NCBI GenBank assembly: GCA_946543025.1
Contig: CAMNLN010000248.1
Coordinates: 1-5,481, forward strand
From: an uncultured Verrucomicrobiota bacterium
Lineage (GTDB): Bacteria > Verrucomicrobiota > Kiritimatiellia > RFP12 > UBA1067
DNA: 5,481 bases
Direction of reading: 5' to 3'
The notes below the pieces were generated by a model. The model was not told the origin of the DNA and made no database searches. It saw nothing but the letters and a program-made list of their open reading frames with translations. Below, piece after piece: positions 3,782-5,481 of the stretch. The position numbers were made by a program, and so were the translations under genes. Within the stretch, counting starts at the first letter, position 1. Each line of letters opens with the position of its first letter.

Positions 3782-5481
3782 GCGGACTACACGTGGCTGG
3801 CGAGCCCGCTGAGCGGCAACTGGCTCACGGACGCGAACTGGGACCAGGGCGCGTGGGACGAAACCGCGACGGCGAACGCGGCCATTTTCGGCGCGTCGTC
3901 GCAGACGTCCGTGGACGTGAACGGCGACGTGACGGCGGCGTCCGTGACCGTGGACGGCGCGGACTACACGTTCGGCGGCGCGGGCACGCTCATGTTGAAC
4001 GGCCCGTTCAACGTGGCAGCCGGGCATGCGGTCACGGTCACGGGGGCTGTTGCGCAGACAAGCGGCGTGCTGACGGAGCGCTTCAACAAGATGGGCGGCG
4101 GCACGCTCGCGCTGACGGGCGGCGGCTCGTTGGGGCGCATCGGCGTCGCGGCCGGCAAGCTGGAACTGCGCGGCGGCACGTTCGACGTGACCTATCCGGA
4201 CGGCGCGGAAGGCCAGAACGGCACCATGTCGCCGCTCATCATGCACGCCGAGAACGCCGAGCTGCTCGTCACGGACGGCGCCACGCTGCGGCTCTTCGGC
4301 AATCCTCGCACGGTCAAGGCGACCGGAATCCTCCGCATCGAAAACGGCACGGTGAGCGCGGAGGGCCAAGTCCCGTTCTGGAACAGCTCGTACACGGACA
4401 GCCGAAGCGGGCAGGTCATCGTCGGCAAGGGCGGGCGGATGAAGGCCTACACGTGGCTCAACGCCGGATTCAGCAATGCGGACAAGGTCACGACGCTCGT
4501 GACGACCGGTGGCGTGATGGAAGTGGAGCAGGGACTCGCCAGCAACAGCGGCAGCTTTTCCTCGACGATGCTCTTCGACGGCGGCACGCTCGTCTCCCGC
4601 AACTTCAATTTCTCCTCGTACAAGACGAAGACGCTCGTCAAGGTCGGCCCGGGCGGCATCTATCTCGAGGTGCCGTCCAACCTGCAGTCGGTTGGCGGAT
4701 TCCTCCACAGCAACGGCGAGAGCGACGGGGGCGTGCACGTGAACGCGCATCCCGTCGTCTATTTCAGCGGCACGAACGACCACAAGGGCGGCACGTGGCT
4801 GGACGGCGCGAACAACGTCTACCTCTGCCTGGACGGGGACGGTCCGCTCGGTGCCGTTCCGTCAACGCCCACCAACAACATCTTCTTCGTGAAGAGCACG
4901 GACATCCTCGTGGGCAACGCCGCAAACGTGCGGACGCACGCGAACAGGACCGTGTCGATCGCCCCCAACGCCGTCGCCCAGTTCGGCGTCACGGCCGGTT
5001 CGCCATTCACGATCGGCGGTATCCTGAGCGGGCCGACGAACAGCAAGGTGCGGACGGTCCACAACTGGGCCGGCGGCCCCGTCGTGTTCGATCCCGGCGA
5101 GGGGAGGGTCAGCTCGTTCGGGCAACTGCGCGTCAACCACGCCACGATCCTTGCGAGCGGCAGGATGGAGATGACGCAGGTCCGCAACGGCGCGGAGACC
5201 GGCGCGTCCGTGCCGGAAGAGCAGAAGGGCGGCAGCCTGTGGGTGGCGAGCGGCCACACGTTCTCGATCACGGGCGGCGTGTTCATGGCCAACAAGAGCA
5301 GCAAATACGTGACGCTGCAGGGCAACCTGACGGTGACGGACGGCGGCGTGGCGGATCTTGACGTCAACAGCGAAGTGCTGAACGCGTTCGGCGTGCCCGG
5401 CACGACCACCGTGGCGCGCGCGGGCACGCTCATCTGCCGGAGCTTCCGCGTCGCGCAGTCGATCGGGAATCCGGATTCGGC
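3728..5481 (+). CDS. PATR-repeat exported beta-solenoid protein, N-terminal part (3' end outside window)
   Basis: The frame from GTG 3728 stays open for 584 codons to the window edge. The start is set by GAAAGG at 3715-3720 (7-nt spacing) and by MKSLTIIGCVA matching the preceding gene's MKSLAIVGCMA. A signal peptide (cleavage near residue 18 or 19) is followed by a typical PATR-protein N-terminus at 20-90: YTWLASPLSGNW, DANW, AAIFG, YTFGGAGTLML. A degenerate PATR repeat lies at 119-150 (FNKMGGGTLALTGGG, GKLELRGGTF) and another at about 346-384 (NDHKGGTWLDG, LGAVPSTPTNNIFF). From residue 350 onward the sequence is colinear with the start of the first gene, through TTVARAGTLICR near the right edge. 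The likely role is that of an exported surface or adhesin-like protein; no enzyme motif is seen. By that alignment some 235 further residues should follow, giving about 820 in all. Only two cysteines occur after the signal peptide. Confidence 0.92.
   Translation, partial: MKSLTIIGCVAMSIAVGAADYTWLASPLSGNWLTDANWDQGAWDETATANAAIFGASSQTSVDVNGDVTAASVTVDGADYTFGGAGTLMLNGPFNVAAGHAVTVTGAVAQTSGVLTERFNKMGGGTLALTGGGSLGRIGVAAGKLELRGGTFDVTYPDGAEGQNGTMSPLIMHAENAELLVTDGATLRLFGNPRTVKATGILRIENGTVSAEGQVPFWNSSYTDSRSGQVIVGKGGRMKAYTWLNAGFSNADKVTTLVTTGGVMEVEQGLASNSGSFSSTMLFDGGTLVSRNFNFSSYKTKTLVKVGPGGIYLEVPSNLQSVGGFLHSNGESDGGVHVNAHPVVYFSGTNDHKGGTWLDGANNVYLCLDGDGPLGAVPSTPTNNIFFVKSTDILVGNAANVRTHANRTVSIAPNAVAQFGVTAGSPFTIGGILSGPTNSKVRTVHNWAGGPVVFDPGEGRVSSFGQLRVNHATILASGRMEMTQVRNGAETGASVPEEQKGGSLWVASGHTFSITGGVFMANKSSKYVTLQGNLTVTDGGVADLDVNSEVLNAFGVPGTTTVARAGTLICRSFRVAQSIGNPDS
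3785..3997 (+). other. N-terminal PATR-protein domain of the third gene product
   Basis: Residues 20-90 contain YTW, SGNW, DANWDQGAWDE, a pair of beta strands and YTFGGAGTLML. An opening of W-x-n-N-W followed by A-x-F-G and a Y-x-F/L-x-G-x-G-x-L-x-L strand is common just after the signal peptide in PVC-group PATR proteins. Its exact function is not known. Confidence 0.7.
4076..4177 (+). repeat. Degenerate PATR repeat in the third gene
   Basis: Residues 117-150 read FNKMGGGTLALTGGG, then IGVAAGKLELRGGTF. The K-x-G-G-G-T-L-x-L-T-G half is well kept, while the N-T-Y-x-G-x-T half is shortened to G-S-L-G-R. It marks the start of the repetitive solenoid. Confidence 0.65.
4484..4807 (+). repeat. 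Internal solenoid module, copy in the third gene (partner 720-1061)
   Basis: The counterpart of 720-1061, 18 nt shorter. In this copy the usual G-L-T-K-x-G-A-G-T-L strand has decayed to GVHVNAHPVVYFSG, though the DGG and G-G-T landmarks are kept. Confidence 0.65.
4775..5458 (+). repeat. Paralogous segment, copy in the third gene (partner 3-689)
   Basis: Colinear counterpart of 3-689. The ordered blocks and near-equal length show that genes one and three derive from a common ancestor despite the unlike gene between them. The divergence is substantial at most positions, so the duplication is not recent. Confidence 0.8.

Noticed and set aside
999..3991. Shared 15-nt word GGCGCGGGCACGCTC (999-1013 and 3977-3991) as a DNA-level repeat or recombination site
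   Set aside because: It encodes the common GAGTL strand with preferred GC-rich codons, so protein-level constraint explains it; similar words recur elsewhere (for example near 5417).
2845..4783. Long antisense open frames (2845-3768 and 3737-4783, minus strand)
   Set aside because: They are Arg/His/Val/Ala-rich shadows of the + strand genes, kept open by high GC. They span the junction of two well-supported genes and have no convincing start context.
3751..5361. Long + strand open frame (536 codons) encoding an Arg-rich protein
   Set aside because: It lies out of frame inside the third gene. Its composition is what a GC-rich gene gives when read off-frame, and it shows no signal peptide or domain.

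Overview
The window is high-GC DNA, mostly near 65-70% G+C by eye, and is filled by three large genes on the + strand in head-to-tail order. All three look like exported, repetitive beta-solenoid proteins of the 'autotransporter-associated beta strand repeat' type (PATR, TIGR02601/PF12951). The combination of large tandem PATR paralogues, a PA14-like domain within one of them, visible Shine-Dalgarno sites and high GC suggests an uncultured member of the PVC group, most likely Verrucomicrobiota/Kiritimatiellota from a gut- or rumen-like habitat. That placement is inference from protein style; no taxonomic marker is present.

Layout: (1) 1-1418, the C-terminal 471 residues of a PATR protein whose start lies upstream of the window; (2) 1441-3708, a complete 755-residue exported protein with a signal peptide, degenerate PATR repeats, a central PA14-like domain with an unusual cysteine cluster, and a C-terminal domain; (3) 3728-5481, the first 584 residues of another PATR protein, starting at GTG and still open at the window end. 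The gaps are only 22 and 19 nt, each with a Shine-Dalgarno site and no terminator, so the genes are probably one transcription unit.

Relationships: genes 1 and 3 are close architectural paralogues. The start of gene 1 aligns colinearly with the last ~690 nt of gene 3, so together they show one whole architecture of about 820 residues. Genes 1 and 2 share a C-terminal domain of 70-80 residues ending in G-T-x-L-x-x-R. Genes 2 and 3 share a signal peptide of the form MKSL[AT]I[VI]GC[MV]A. The simplest reading is a tandemly expanded family of surface or secreted adhesin-like proteins with a common export signal and a common tail. The tail is the best candidate for something undescribed: it may be an outer-membrane sorting or anchoring signal, since no autotransporter barrel, PEP-CTERM or LPXTG signal is visible. 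No RNA genes, insertion sequences, CRISPR arrays or promoters were recognised, and no stretch over 300 nt lacks a gene.
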